DNA of 64,000 nt, taken from positions 15,123,484 to 15,187,483 of the forward strand of contig CM055097.1 of NCBI GenBank assembly GCA_029204225.1, read 5' to 3'. This document shows positions 1-11,000 of this stretch, in pieces; position 1 is the first letter of the stretch; every line of letters starts with the position of its first letter. Source of the stretch: Diphasiastrum complanatum. Taxonomy: Eukaryota; Streptophyta; Lycopodiopsida; Lycopodiales; Lycopodiaceae. The notes beneath the pieces were generated by a model. It was not told the origin of the DNA, did not search any database, and saw nothing but the letters and a program-made list of their open reading frames with translations. The position numbers and the translations under genes were made by a program.

Positions 1-415
1 CGTTCTGAATCTTAATAAATTTCGTCTCCACATTAACCAAACATCTAGGTTGAAAATTGTACATAAGCACAACGAAAGAAAGTTTTCTACCATTATAAGC
101 AAACTCTATCCAAGGAAGGTATTCTTCCCAATGAGATTGCTTGTGAAAAACATACATCTTCAACATATCCTCCATATTCAGATTACTTCTTTCAATTCGT
201 CCATCTAACTCAGGATGATCAATACAACTAAAACTACTAGAGGTCTCAAGTTTATCGAAAACTGTAGACCATAAGTGACCTGTGAACTTCGAATCTATAT
301 CCTTAATGATATCGCTTGTTGGCAGTCCATAAGACTTGAATAATCTTTCAACAAAGGTGTGGGCTGAATCTAAAGCCTTTGCAATTCACTTAATTGGAAT
401 GACCGTAGCTATCAT
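1..415 (-). pseudogene. Ty3/gypsy integrase core fragment
   Basis: Read on the minus strand this stretch translates, with one stop near 390, into the C-terminal half of a Ty3/gypsy integrase core. Seen are DIDSKFTGHLWSTVF (second catalytic Asp region, usually SDRDSKFTS), IDHPELDGRIERSN (usually YHPQTDGQTERVN, with the catalytic Glu) and YLPWIEFAYNG (usually WLPxAEFAYN). Family knowledge: this enzyme inserts the cDNA of an LTR retrotransposon. The fragment continues past the left edge of the window. No LTR is attached, so it is a relic. Confidence 0.85.
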
Positions 416-1113
416 GCCCACGATTGAATTGATCTCAAATTAATATCCCGTAAAGAGGTCACTAGGCATATCTCAACCTGTAGATTAATTATGGTTATGA
501 GGAGTGGGGGCCCTCATGGTGTTAAAGTCATAATAAATGGTATAGAGGACTAAAACTCAAGATGGTGGAGCTATATGGAACTAGCATTGACTCATAGGGG
601 AGTGGGTGAGGTGGCCCAGTTAGGCTGTTGATGTGAGGTGTCACAATTCACTCCTAGATGGGGTGAAGCTTTGGAGGAAGTCTTAAAAGTGGTATCAGAG
701 CCAAGTTTCGATAGAAGTTCCCTCCACCAGGAGGAAGCCTTCCATTCGAGAAACAAGGACTCATGATATACGTTTATCTTCTGGAACATTGTGCAAGCTA
801 AAATAGTTTGACCATCTATTAATCTAGTCTTCGACAACTTCGGAACATTTAATTTCCTTTCCCCCAATAAAAGCTTCCGGTTGATAGTCCAAGTTGTTGG
901 AGTTAATAGATTGTAATTGATTAAATAAATATTGCATCTGAATCATGATCGTCATGTTATTTGCTACGTAGGTGGAGTTCAAAAACCACTTTACTTAAGA
1001 GTATCTAGTAACTGGTTGGATTCGATTGGTCCCCCCATTGCGGGAGAGATGGGTCGAGTTTCGAGAGAAGAAATTTGTCCCTCTCCAATGACTGGAATCT
1101 CCTCGTCATGGTA
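416..1113. other. No gene recognised; one primer-site-like motif
   Basis: No coding pattern is convincing here. The short frames between 592 and 1179 resemble no family I know. The only recognisable item is the tRNA-Met primer-like sequence at 690-702. Confidence 0.4.
690..702 (+). other. Primer-binding-site-like motif (tRNA-iMet type)
   Basis: TGGTATCAGAGCC matches the complement of the 3' end of plant initiator tRNA-Met, the usual first-strand primer of LTR retrotransposons. No partner LTR could be defined around it, so this may be the relic of an older element or chance. Confidence 0.4.
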
Positions 1114-1328
1114 TTCACGGTTGTCAGAACCGTGGGGTGGACCGTACCACGATCCATGAACCGTGGTACAATTCATCATAATTAATTAATTAATTACTCA
1201 ATGTTTTGGCCTCATTTCAGTAAAAATAAACTTAAAAAAAATTAATTAATTAATTATTAATTAAACGGTTCACCACTGTTCTGGCCAAAAAAATTTGAGA
1301 ACCGTACGGTTCTCAAAACCGTGGTGAA
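1114..1328. mobile_element. MITE-like element with terminal inverted repeats
   Basis: About 215 bp bounded by imperfect inverted repeats. The left end (1114-1132) reads TTCACGGTTGTCAGAACCG, and the right end (1307-1328) in reverse complement reads TTCACCACGGTTTTGAGAACCG. The interior is AT-rich with two AATTAATTAATTA runs, has no reading frame, and contains a perfect 24-bp palindrome at 1294-1317 centred on CCGTACGG. Size, terminal repeats and lack of coding suit a MITE. No clear target-site duplication was found and the superfamily is undetermined. Confidence 0.45.
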
Positions 1329-1705
1329 ACATACACGGTTCATTGATTCTATGCTCCTCGTGTGCCATTTTCCTACGGGAAATGGAATGATTGCCTCAAT
1401 TAGATAATTTGCAATATAAAAAACAAAGAATAATTCATAAAAAAATCACGAATTTCATGAATTAACATGCTTAATAATGTGGTGCATTAAGGCTTCCAAA
1501 TTTCAGAAGTAACAAGATAATGCAGTATTTTAATCACAAGAAAACTTTTAGCATTTCAATCCCCATTAAGTGCTTTTATTGTGCCAAAGCCCAATGAGAA
1601 CGTAATGGCTTTTATTCCATTAAAAGGAGCAAGTGAAAACGAAAACATGAGCCCCCCTCCCTTAAGCACACATGGACATACAAGATGAAAACCTTTCCAT
1701 AATCT
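1329..1705. other. No feature recognised
   Basis: AT-rich DNA between the MITE-like element and the LTR element. It may be part of the DDR4-like gene's downstream intron or 3' flank. No exon could be recognised. Confidence 0.3.
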
Positions 1706-2115
1706 TGTAGGAAATCAAAGTGCCAAGATCCTTCTAACATTCAATCTCCATATACCAGAAGAAGAGGGAGAGGGTTAGGCGCCCTCAAGGAGAGAGAAAG
1801 TAGTAGCAATGCTTGAAAGGGAATGAATTACAAATGAACAATGAGTACATATAAATAGGCCTAGACTCTTCCAAACCCTAAGTTCTAGAACCTACAAGTT
1901 ATAGGGCACCCCCAAAAGTCAAGATAGGGTCCCTTAACATAATTAGACTTTACTTGGACCCACGAGTTACTACTAGACCAAAATTGGGTCCAACTTAACT
2001 AAAATTGACTTAACATGGTCTAAATAATAAATCTAACCCATGGTTACACAAGTCTCGACCTTTTGGGTCAAAGTAACCTATGGGAAACTAACATTATCAT
2101 TTATTATTTCTAACA
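1706..2115 (-). repeat. LTR (3' LTR of the non-autonomous element)
   Basis: 410 bp, TG...CA ends (TGTTAG...CTACA in element orientation). It differs from its 420-bp partner mainly by lacking a 10-bp stretch, CTTCCAAGGG, found in the partner near 4460, plus a few substitutions. The insertion is therefore fairly young but not brand new. Confidence 0.9.
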
Positions 2116-2124
2116 CCCTCCTTA
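2116..2124 (-). other. Polypurine tract
   Basis: AAGGAGGG on the minus strand directly abuts the 3' LTR. This is the expected second-strand primer. Confidence 0.75.
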
Positions 2125-2300
2125 AATGATAATGTAAAAAACATAACATGACATGAAGCATGAAAAATTGCAACAAAAATGCAAAGTGTTGCATGCTGCC
2201 CAAAACTCCATGTAGCCGAAAAACAAAAGATGTAGCTTGCTGTCCAAGCTTAATGCCGCCAAAAAAACTTCAGCTTGAAGTAGTCGAAGCAGCCGAAATC

Positions 2301-3494
2301 TTAGCCCCAATCATGGCCGATGTAGAAGAGATGTAGAATACGAAGTGTGGTAGCATCAAGTCGAAGAGTGAAGACAAGCATGCTCCATCCAAAGTAGGTA
2401 ACCAAAAAACCAGCCACAAGCCGAAATATGGATTTGCAATCCATCAATGGTTCCCACATGATTCCATAAATATTCTTACCACAAGAAACATAAAAAAGAG
2501 TATAATACTCTTTTACCATCACATCCTCCCGAATCTTACGATCAATGATCTGCTCACCAATACTAGGTAAGGCAACACCGCCATCATAAGAAGTAAGCAT
2601 CAAAACAGGAAAATCAGTATAAGGTACTGATATTGGTGAGGCACGTGTGTTTCCTACAAAGTAAAAAAATGCTTTGCTATCCCGCAAAGACTCGGACAGC
2701 CAACAAGAGGCTGTAGCAGGCTGTCCAACAGCCACAAAATCACCAACACTTTGCTGTCCAAAGTGTTCCAAATGTGGACCTTGCTGTCCAAAAACCTTCC
2801 GCAGGCCATTCCCGATGCATAATAGGATGCTCACGATGTAACATAGGCTGAAAATGATCAAAAAACCATGGCTGAATCTGCTGTCCACCATCTTCAAGAA
2901 AAAAACCAGCAGCTTGCCACTTTGAACACCCAAAAAATCCAGCAACACGCCACTTTGAACCAATGTACTAATTGACATGATTTTTTCCCCTCTTCCATTA
3001 GTACAAAATGGCTTCAAAGAATGCTTGATTTCAGCCTTTTCCAAAACATTAACTTGAGAAGCTTGCTCATAAAGTTCTTCACTAATGCATCCATCATTTG
3101 CAACAAATGGCTCAAGAAAAGACGAATGCTCTACCATACCAACATTCTGATGCAAACTTGTACTTGTAAAAAGACAATGATCAAACTTTGCATGCCTTTG
3201 CTCTTCTACCTTCAAAGAGGATGAAGTAGAGAGGAGAAAGCATGACGATGAATCCGTTATTTGGTACATCTTTAAAAGTGTTTCCCAAGCACTTTTAAAG
3301 TCTTGCAAAATCTTAAATGATATAAGATAGATCTTGTTACCGATAAAATCTTGATCATCACGTCGATGCCAAACCTCAGCTTGCAACTCCATGAAGAATA
3401 GTTGGTGCCATCCAACATATCTTCGCCCGAACAAGTACGAATTGCTCCCAAATCTCTTGCCATAAGAACTAGCCAAGAAGATAAACTTTTTCAA
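2301..3494 (-). CDS. 397-codon ORF of unknown function inside the non-autonomous element
   Basis: The longest open frame of the element. It has no domain I recognise and several hydrophobic stretches, around residues 205-230 and 355-380. Residues 68-78 (SAWETLLKMYQ) resemble a copia gag motif, and the overlapping frame at 3272-3463 reads LDGTNYSSWSCKL, the classic N-terminal copia gag motif. The 5' part is therefore probably a frame-shifted gag remnant. The origin of the 3' part is unknown and it could be captured host sequence. It may not be translated as drawn. Confidence 0.35.
   Translation of the reverse strand: MKKFIFLASSYGKRFGSNSYLFGRRYVGWHQLFFMELQAEVWHRRDDQDFIGNKIYLISFKILQDFKSAWETLLKMYQITDSSSCFLLSTSSSLKVEEQRHAKFDHCLFTSTSLHQNVGMVEHSSFLEPFVANDGCISEELYEQASQVNVLEKAEIKHSLKPFCTNGRGEKIMSISTLVQSGVLLDFLGVQSGKLLVFFLKMVDSRFSHGFLIIFSLCYIVSILLCIGNGLRKVFGQQGPHLEHFGQQSVGDFVAVGQPATASCWLSESLRDSKAFFYFVGNTRASPISVPYTDFPVLMLTSYDGGVALPSIGEQIIDRKIREDVMVKEYYTLFYVSCGKNIYGIMWEPLMDCKSIFRLVAGFLVTYFGWSMLVFTLRLDATTLRILHLFYIGHDWG
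3272..3463 (-). pseudogene. Copia gag N-terminal remnant
   Basis: In this frame the protein begins MARDLGAIRTCSGEDML and reaches LDGTNYSSWSCKLRFG, like the LxGxNYxxW start of Ty1/copia gag. The frame then closes, and the following gag motif (AWETLLKMYQ) sits in the overlapping longer frame, which implies a frameshift. Confidence 0.6.
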
Positions 3495-3499
3495 ACCCT

Positions 3500-4288
3500 A
3501 AATGTGGCCTAAAAGACACAAAAACCAACAAGTATCAAATCTGAAAAATCAGCACCGGAATGTGTCGAAACCACACATTAGATGGATGTAGGAACTCATC
3601 TACAAGCCTTGTGCGCTGAAAATTTCAGCCTGAAATTGCATTACAAACTCAAAAAACCAGCAAGCAAAGAATTAAGTTAGCCTCCAACAAAGCTTTTTTC
3701 CGGAACCCTTCTTTCTTGCCAAAAAGTGTGAACAATACACACACGGATAGGGTTGTTGCAACACCCTACAAATGGTAATATGCTGTCCAATTTTCAGTCT
3801 CGGAATGTGATCGGATCATCACAAAAAAATTAGCCCCTTCTTCCACACCTGGAAACAAGCAAAAATAAGCAGATCTTCACTTTGTAAAATCAGCAACAGT
3901 GCTGATTTTCCAGCCAAATCAGAAGAATAGAAATTGCTTGTAGATGGGCGCCCTCCTGCAAAGGAGCAAATCTGAAAAATAGGGCAGCAGCGGACCAACG
4001 GAAGTAGGATAAACCTACACGGATGTGGGCGACCTAAAAGAACCCCCGAAGAAGATAACTAATGGCGCCTTCCTGCAACCTGAAAAATCAGCAAACAACA
4101 ACCTGATTTTTGGGCGCCCAAAATCCTGTTATCTTCTTTGATGTGTGGCGCCCTCCTGCAAAACGGAAAAGAGTCAAAAACCGGATCTTCACTCCAAAAA
4201 ATCAGCAAAGGTGCTGAATTTTTGTGATTCCTAAGTGAAGACGATCTCTTTTGGTAGGGCGCCCTAAATCAAGCATAGAAGATCCATG
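3500..4288 (-). other. Long noncoding leader with repeated GGCGCC palindromes
   Basis: Between primer site and gag remnant lie about 0.8 kb with no open frame. GGCGCC palindromes occur at 3947-3952, 4064-4069, 4113-4118, 4147-4152 and 4258-4263, four of them followed or preceded by a variant of CCTCCTGCAA. The outermost is embedded in the 12-bp palindrome TAGGGCGCCCTA. Repeats of AATCAGCA and its complement TGCTGATT are also present. A role in RNA folding, dimerisation or packaging is inference. Confidence 0.5.
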
Positions 4289-4300
4289 GCTCTGATACCA
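4289..4300 (-). other. Primer-binding site
   Basis: TGGTATCAGAGC on the minus strand begins directly after the CA end of the 5' LTR. It is the tRNA-iMet type typical of plant copia elements. Confidence 0.9.
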
Positions 4301-4720
4301 TGTAGGAAATCAAAGTGCCAAGATCCTTCTAACATTCAATCTCCATATACCAGAAGAAGAGGGAGAGGGTTAGGCGCCCTCAGAGAGAGAGAAAGTAGTA
4401 GCAATGCTTGAAAGGGAATGAATTACAAATGAATAATGAGTACATATAAATAGGCCTTCCAAGGGCCTAGACTCTTCCAAACCCTAAGTTCTAGAACCTA
4501 CTAATTATAGGGCACCCCCAAAAGTCAAGATAGGGTCCTTAACATAATTAGACTTTACTTGGACCCATGAGTTACTACTAGACCAAAATTGGGTCCAACT
4601 TAACTAAAATTGACTTAACATGGTCTAAATAATAAACCTAACCCATGGTTACACAAGTCTCGACCTTTTGGGTCAAAGTAACCTATGGGAAACTAACATT
4701 ATCATTTATTATTTCTAACA
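4301..4720 (-). repeat. LTR (5' LTR of the non-autonomous element)
   Basis: 420 bp. In element orientation GGCCTATTTATATG near 4440-4450 is a plausible TATA region. Followed by the AATCT target duplication at 4721-4725. Confidence 0.9.
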
Positions 4721-4932
4721 AATCTTGTCAGTCAGATTGTGGATTTATAAAAAGGGCCACAAGGAATTTCGTAAATTCTAGGATGGATTCCAAGAAACAA
4801 TTCCAAGCAAGCACACTACAACCTTGGGATGGACAAACGATACATAGTGCAGAATTTCCTGTAGCCAGAATTCAAATGGAGTGATTGCAGAAAAGACCAC
4901 CCCTAGTAGAGGTGACTTTTTAAGTGTCTTAC

Positions 4933-5089
4933 CCTCTTTTGTTTGTCAACTATTGCCAGCTCCTTTTGTTCATGTTCTGCTAAAAGATCTACTGGCTCTT
5001 TCTTCTTTTCCTGAATCTTTCTTTGTTCCTCACTCATCTTCACTGTGTCCTTGTCCTCAATATGCTTCACTGCTATCTGTTTATGCAGC
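4933..5089 (-). CDS. DDR4: DDR4-like gene, exon 8 (last exon found)
   Basis: Entered in phase 2 after acceptor TTCAG. Encodes a highly charged Lys/Glu-rich helix (RLHKQIAVKHIEDKDTV, then EEQRKIQEKKKEP), probably coiled coil. Donor AGG|GTAAGA at 4932. Without splicing the frame runs to a stop at 4903-4905. Confidence 0.7.
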
Positions 5090-8000
5090 CTGAATTGCAC
5101 AAAATGGTTAATACAAGCCTATTTTGAGCTCAAGTTTGACGAAAAAGTTACGTGATAAAATTCAAAAGAGAGAGGAAAAAGCAATCTCCTCGAAACACCA
5201 CTAATTGGACATAAGACAATTCAACATCACAAATGCAAAAACATCAACCATTCCTAGCTCACCCCTTTTTGGTTCAGATAATTTCCATTTAACAGCGTTG
5301 CAAGTTGCAGCTTACCTTCCATCCAGTTCTCTGTTTTCAGCATCGGAATGCGCTTCCTGTGTCTCATATCTGTGTACCTCCATCAGTCTTTGCTTGTTAT
5401 TAGGGCATATTCCGTCAAGCTGTCCTACACTTTCTTGAACTGCCTCTCTGTCAGGACCTAAATTTAAATCTGCAGGACGGTCCTGTTCATCTTTCTTTTT
5501 CTTACTCTGTCCTACCACTTCCTCTCGCTTTCTAGCTGCTATGGCCTGATGCTCATCAATATTTTCCTCCAATTGATTTCTAACAACTGTGGAACTGAGT
5601 GATCGTTCAACTAGCTCGTGTAAAACTTCTAGCTTTGATGAAGGGTCTAATTGCTTGTAAGAACCTTGCCGTATTACTGATGATAGGGATTTGAATCTTT
5701 GAGATTCTCCAGATTCTAGAATGTCACACAAGTCACCCTTCCATGTTTTCATCGACATCTGTAGTTCAGCAACCATAAATAACTTCATCAACACCATTTA
5801 AAAATTCTTACATATCCACAAAAGACTTCTAAGTAATAATGACAAAGGATATATTAAACTGTTGAAGCACTATACACCTCAGATTTTCTTTTCCTTTTGA
5901 GCATAAACTCTTCAATGATCTCTGGATCACTACAAACTGTCCGAAGAAGAGCATAATAAGCTTCTGTCAACAATGACACCTCACCATCCTTGTAGCATAA
6001 GGCTTTCTCAAAGTCCTCCGATGAAAAAGGCGATAAATGTATTGCTTTGCCGAATGAAATAAAAAAGTTCCAAACCATCAAAAACTTCCCTATGCATTCC
6101 ATTGGAAGTGCAAAATTTGTTGAAGGAACAGGGCGCTCTGTAAATGTTGGATCATCTGGAGATGGTTGAACCAGAAGATCATCTATTGGGTAGCAAATTG
6201 GTGGAGGTGGTTCAGGAATTGGAGCTGCAATGATGCACCTGCAATAGTCAGCCTACAGCTACAGATAACATGAAAACTTCTTGAAGACCTACAAGCGTGC
6301 AGAAAATGTTGTGAAATAATAAGCCTGTATAGGCACGGAGACACCAAGGTGCAACAAAGAATCTACTGGGTACAGGACATTGTAAACTTCGAAGACATAC
6401 CTGTCTTTTTCTCCTTGACAATTTTTGACTTTGAATGATTGTCAATGTTTTCTATCTTCTTTGTATTGCTCTTTGCTGACCCAGATTTTTTTTTTCCTCC
6501 TTCCATTTTTTCGAGTTTCTTCTTACACTTGTCTACAAGTGGGTTTGCATTGACATGATTCTTTTTGTTAGTTTTTTGTCCATTACGTGACTGTTGCTTC
6601 ATTTCATCTATTTTCAAAGTCTCACCATCCTTTTTCCTCCGTTTGTGGACACTTTTCTCTCCGTTTGCCAAGCTCTCATCTTGTGTACTTGATGTTATAT
6701 CCTTACGCTTTCGAGAACTCAATCCTCCAATTTCAAGCACGATGTGCTGGCCACAACATTCACAACATCTAGAATAAGTCAACGTTACAGTCGAACTGCA
6801 TCCAGAAAAAATTTATACAACTAGCAATAACTGAAACACCTGGAAAACAAAAATCAAAACAGTGAAAAACTGACTTTTGTCCTGCTCTTCTTCACAGCAA
6901 CTGGGCGCTGGCCTGGATCCTCATTTTTACGCTGCCAAAGGTGGGTAAGAAATAAATTGTTTATACTTTCAAGAAAAAGTTTATAAATATGAGCTCTACA
7001 TTGCTAGAATCAACCAAGCACAAACCTACCACAGGCTTTTGGCCATTCTCTGTAGATTTTCTGTTCTCAGGATTCTGTCCTAGAAAAGCTTGTCTCAACT
7101 CCTCAGAGGGCTCCATATGAAGTTTGAATTTTCGAGCAAGTTTATCATGTACCAACCATGGTGAATTCCTTGTCAATCCTGCAAATGCTGATTCTCGAAT
7201 AAAAGACTTTAGAAGTCCCTTAGTAAGTGGATATCTTTGGCGTGATAACTTCTCAGAACTTTCTCTAGAGACGTCCATCCTTTTACCGCTCCCATTCAAC
7301 CAGCAGACCTCATATTCACAACTTCCAGATTGATCATTCAACTCAAAAACCTTCATGATCTTGCACTGAAGAAGGGAATCACCATGAATACCAGCTACTA
7401 TTTCACCTATAACGTACTGCTCTTTGAAGTTTTTATGAATCCTATCCACCAGCTCATGAATGCCAAGTACACCTGCATTAACATCAATACAAAGCAAAAG
7501 CACAGAGTACCTGTTATCTTACAATGTCAATTTTCAACTTGACTATATGGCATGAGTCACTCTCTAGCTAAACTGAATAACCAAATATCATAACTAGGAA
7601 GTTCTGAAAAAACGTGTTAGCTTCAAAAGTACAATTCTACTCAGCCTTCTGCGGATCTTCTGTGCCATTCTATTATCTAACATCATGCTAATGCAGACCA
7701 AGTTTCAAGGTTGCGTTATGATTTATGGCCTGATATACATTGTATACTGACTGAGGGTATTTTCTTATCTGTACGATTTACAGCTGAGCTTAAACACCAA
7801 TGTAGTCTTCGTAAAGGTTAGAGAAGGTTTCTCTAGAGAAACAGCACAAAAAGAGGCTATAAGCTTGGCTTTCTATAGATCCTTGTATTTGTTCTAAGGT
7901 TCGCCACCCTTTAAAGTATATTTCAGTTCATGAAGTTTTTTATTAGTTCACGCTTACCTTGGAACAACCTTCATACTGATTCACCCTGTGAACATGAACA

Positions 8001-11000
8001 GATAGCTAATAGACACTGAAACTAGGCGTGCTCATCTAGCACCTGAACTGACACTTTTTAGAAACTCTAATGAATTTGTTGATCCCCCCTCAATAGATAC
8101 TAGTAGAGATGCAACACTGATGGTTCTTACCATAAGGTAGGGACTTTTCTGAAGACAACCGTACATCTCTAAGAAAAAAACCTAAAGACAACGGAGGCTG
8201 GCAACAGGTTTTCCATATCACCTCTAGAATGGCAAGATAAACTGCTTCAGAGAAGAGTCTTGTTCGTTAGCTTCACAAGCAGCTCTTTGAATGGGGCTAT
8301 AAAAGGCAAATATACTTATGAAAAGATGGAAGTTGGAACAGCTATAACGCCATGATTTGAGCAAATACATTGAGCCTGCTAACTCCCCTGAAAGTACACC
8401 TTTGTTGGACCCAACAGAAAATACTACCTGAACTTAACACAAGATATCTGTTGAGGATGGGCTTTGTGAAGATGTGCAAATGATTACACCATTGGGCACA
8501 CTCAAGGAATTATCACCTCAAATGCATCAAGAGCGTGGATATGATATAGCGACTGCTACCCACCATGATTGAAGGTTTCAATGTTGGCCTATCCTGTATT
8601 TCTCAATGTTGAAGTATAATATTTGCAGTTACGTATTCAATTCCATAGCAGACCCTTATTTTCGTCACCTTTTGTCTTCCCTACTATCCAGGTGCCAACC
8701 GCTCCAATCTTTGATGCGTCTCAACCCGTTGCCCCTATCTTTATGCTGATACAAACTCTGACTCAGTCAAGCAGTCGTTTTACATTCACTCTCCATGCAG
8801 TGGAATGACTTTTTTCCCATCCAAATCCACATCCACCCTTCAATACCAATGAAGCAAAGAAAGATGTACCCAGATATATTACAAAAATGCCCCACTCTTT
8901 CCTCCATCCATATTATGTCATCCATTGCCTTATGTCCCACACATAAGTGGGGCCATTAAAGCATCAACAGCTGGTTTTCCTCATGATGTACGACGATAGA
9001 ATAAAATATTCATTCTATTGCAGATAAAATTTCACAACTCCTGATAAAACATTCATAATTTCTTCATCACTTATGAGCTACCAAACCAGAATACAGACTC
9101 CCGACTACGCTATACAGGTTCAATAGTGCTCAACTATGGTTCGTAGTACCAAAAGTAAGTCTGACTTTTCCTTATTTTGACGTACTTACGAAGTCTGAGA
9201 TAACATTTAGTTGGTTGTCTTCAATGTAGAGTGCCATAGCTGCAGGAGATTGGCTACATATGAAAAACCTTTGTAATAGCCTACTATTAACATCTGCCTC
9301 AGCTTTGAATGTTGGTTAATTATGAATGCTCGAGTACAATTTGAATTTCCTCCTAGTCCGATGGTCACCCAATTGAGGTAGTCGACTCCTACACATACTT
9401 GGGTATTGTATTCTCTGGTCCCACTTTCAGTATGAGAGAAGCAATTGTTTCCCGATTACGGAAGTGCTATGCCTCATTGGTAGATCTGGAGAGACTGCTT
9501 CAACTCACACATCAGAGATGCGGCCAATAAGTGCCGACTCGTCCCCTCAGCCATGTACGCAGCTGAGGTATGGAGCACTGGCCTAACAGCCACTGACTGG
9601 GCATGCATCTTCCGCCTGCAGATCCATATGCTCTCTCAGATGATACGGGCTAAGCCCTCTGTACCAAATCAGATTATATTGGCAGAGTTTGCTATCCTCC
9701 CCATTCAGATTGAGGCCTTGTTCCACATTGTCACATTCTGAAAAAACATTAAGTTTCTATTTTTAAAGCCTTAGTATTTTTCTTTGTTTTTTTTTACTGC
9801 TGCATATTTTTAACTAGTTTTTGCACAGTTTGCATATTTGAACTGTTTTTCACACAGTTCACGTTTTTTGCATTTTGATAGAAAGCGACAGTAAGTCTAA
9901 AATGACCCAGGATTAAGTTTCAGCCAACCTTCAGCTTGTTCGCCACATACTCAGAAGACTGACAGTTCGGGTCAAGCCGACACTTCCGAGTATCCATATG
10001 CAAGCCAGGGCATGGACGAACTATTGGACCTCAGCTACTCGGGCGTGAAGTCTTTCAGACTATCACGATGCACCGCCGCCATGCAACGTTAACAGAAATG
10101 TACTTAAATGGATGCTTAGCTTAAACTTAGCTAATCAATCTTGTAACCTAATCCAGCATGATATATGTATTGGATCAGAGAGAGAGAAAGATATATAGAG
10201 AATCCTGAACGCAACACTCAGTGAGGTGCGTATCAAGGAAGTAAGACAGTTCTAGCAGTAGCTAGCTCCATTCGTGAGAAGAGAATAACTCTCTCACGCC
10301 AACGCGCTGATCTGGGAAACAGGCAACGCTCAAGAAAAGATCTCTGATGTACACTCGTTTTTTATAATATAAACGAGTTACACTTTTCTGCTCAATGCGC
10401 GATCTCTGAATGTTGTGATGCTTGTTAAATCTTGTCAGTAGATATATTTCCGCTGTCACTAGACATTATCTGCTGTTTAATAAACTCATTGTCAGATTAG
10501 TAACATCTCTCTGTTGTCCGGAAGATGACTGATCGCGGCTTGAGGCAGTAGCCTTTTCTGACAGATCGGCTACATCTGAGAATAATCCGGAATCTTTGTC
10601 GCACCCGACAACTGCCCCTCTGATTTCCCAATAGTGGTATCAGAGCTACGCCGATATCCCAACAGTGGTATCGAAGCTCCTAGGCGAGATTCCAACAGTG
10701 GTATCAGAGCAAGCTGGCTTAATCAGAGCCTTCGTCACTGAGACTATGGCTTCCATTCCAGCATCCAATCAAAGATATGCATAGTACTTGAAGCAGACGG
10801 ATCAAACTTCCTTGCCTGAAAGGTGAAGACATCACTCATCCTAAGAGGAGAAGCGTTATGGCCGTGGGCGGATGGCACTGAAGAGATGCCAGCCAGCACA
10901 GGCAAAGATCTTCGGGCGTGGAAGGAGAAGAACGACAAAGCAGTAGTTGTCATCTCCTCTTCCATTGAAGACAGCATTACCCTTGACCTCGCATCAATCT

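Larger units (their letters stand above)
1706..4720 (-). mobile_element. Non-autonomous LTR retrotransposon, complete
   Basis: A structurally complete 3.0-kb LTR element on the minus strand: LTRs at 1706-2115 and 4301-4720, a tRNA-Met primer site inside the right LTR, a polypurine tract inside the left LTR, and a 5-bp target duplication AATCT at 1701-1705 and 4721-4725. The internal region (2116-4300) has a long noncoding leader and a short gag-like frame but no protease, integrase or reverse transcriptase, so it must rely on enzymes from another element. Primer site and gag remnant point to a Ty1/copia helper. It lies immediately downstream of exon 8 of the DDR4-like gene. Confidence 0.9.

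Noticed and set aside
932-1179. 75- and 62-codon frames on both strands
   Set aside because: They overlap the MITE-like element and have no coding character.
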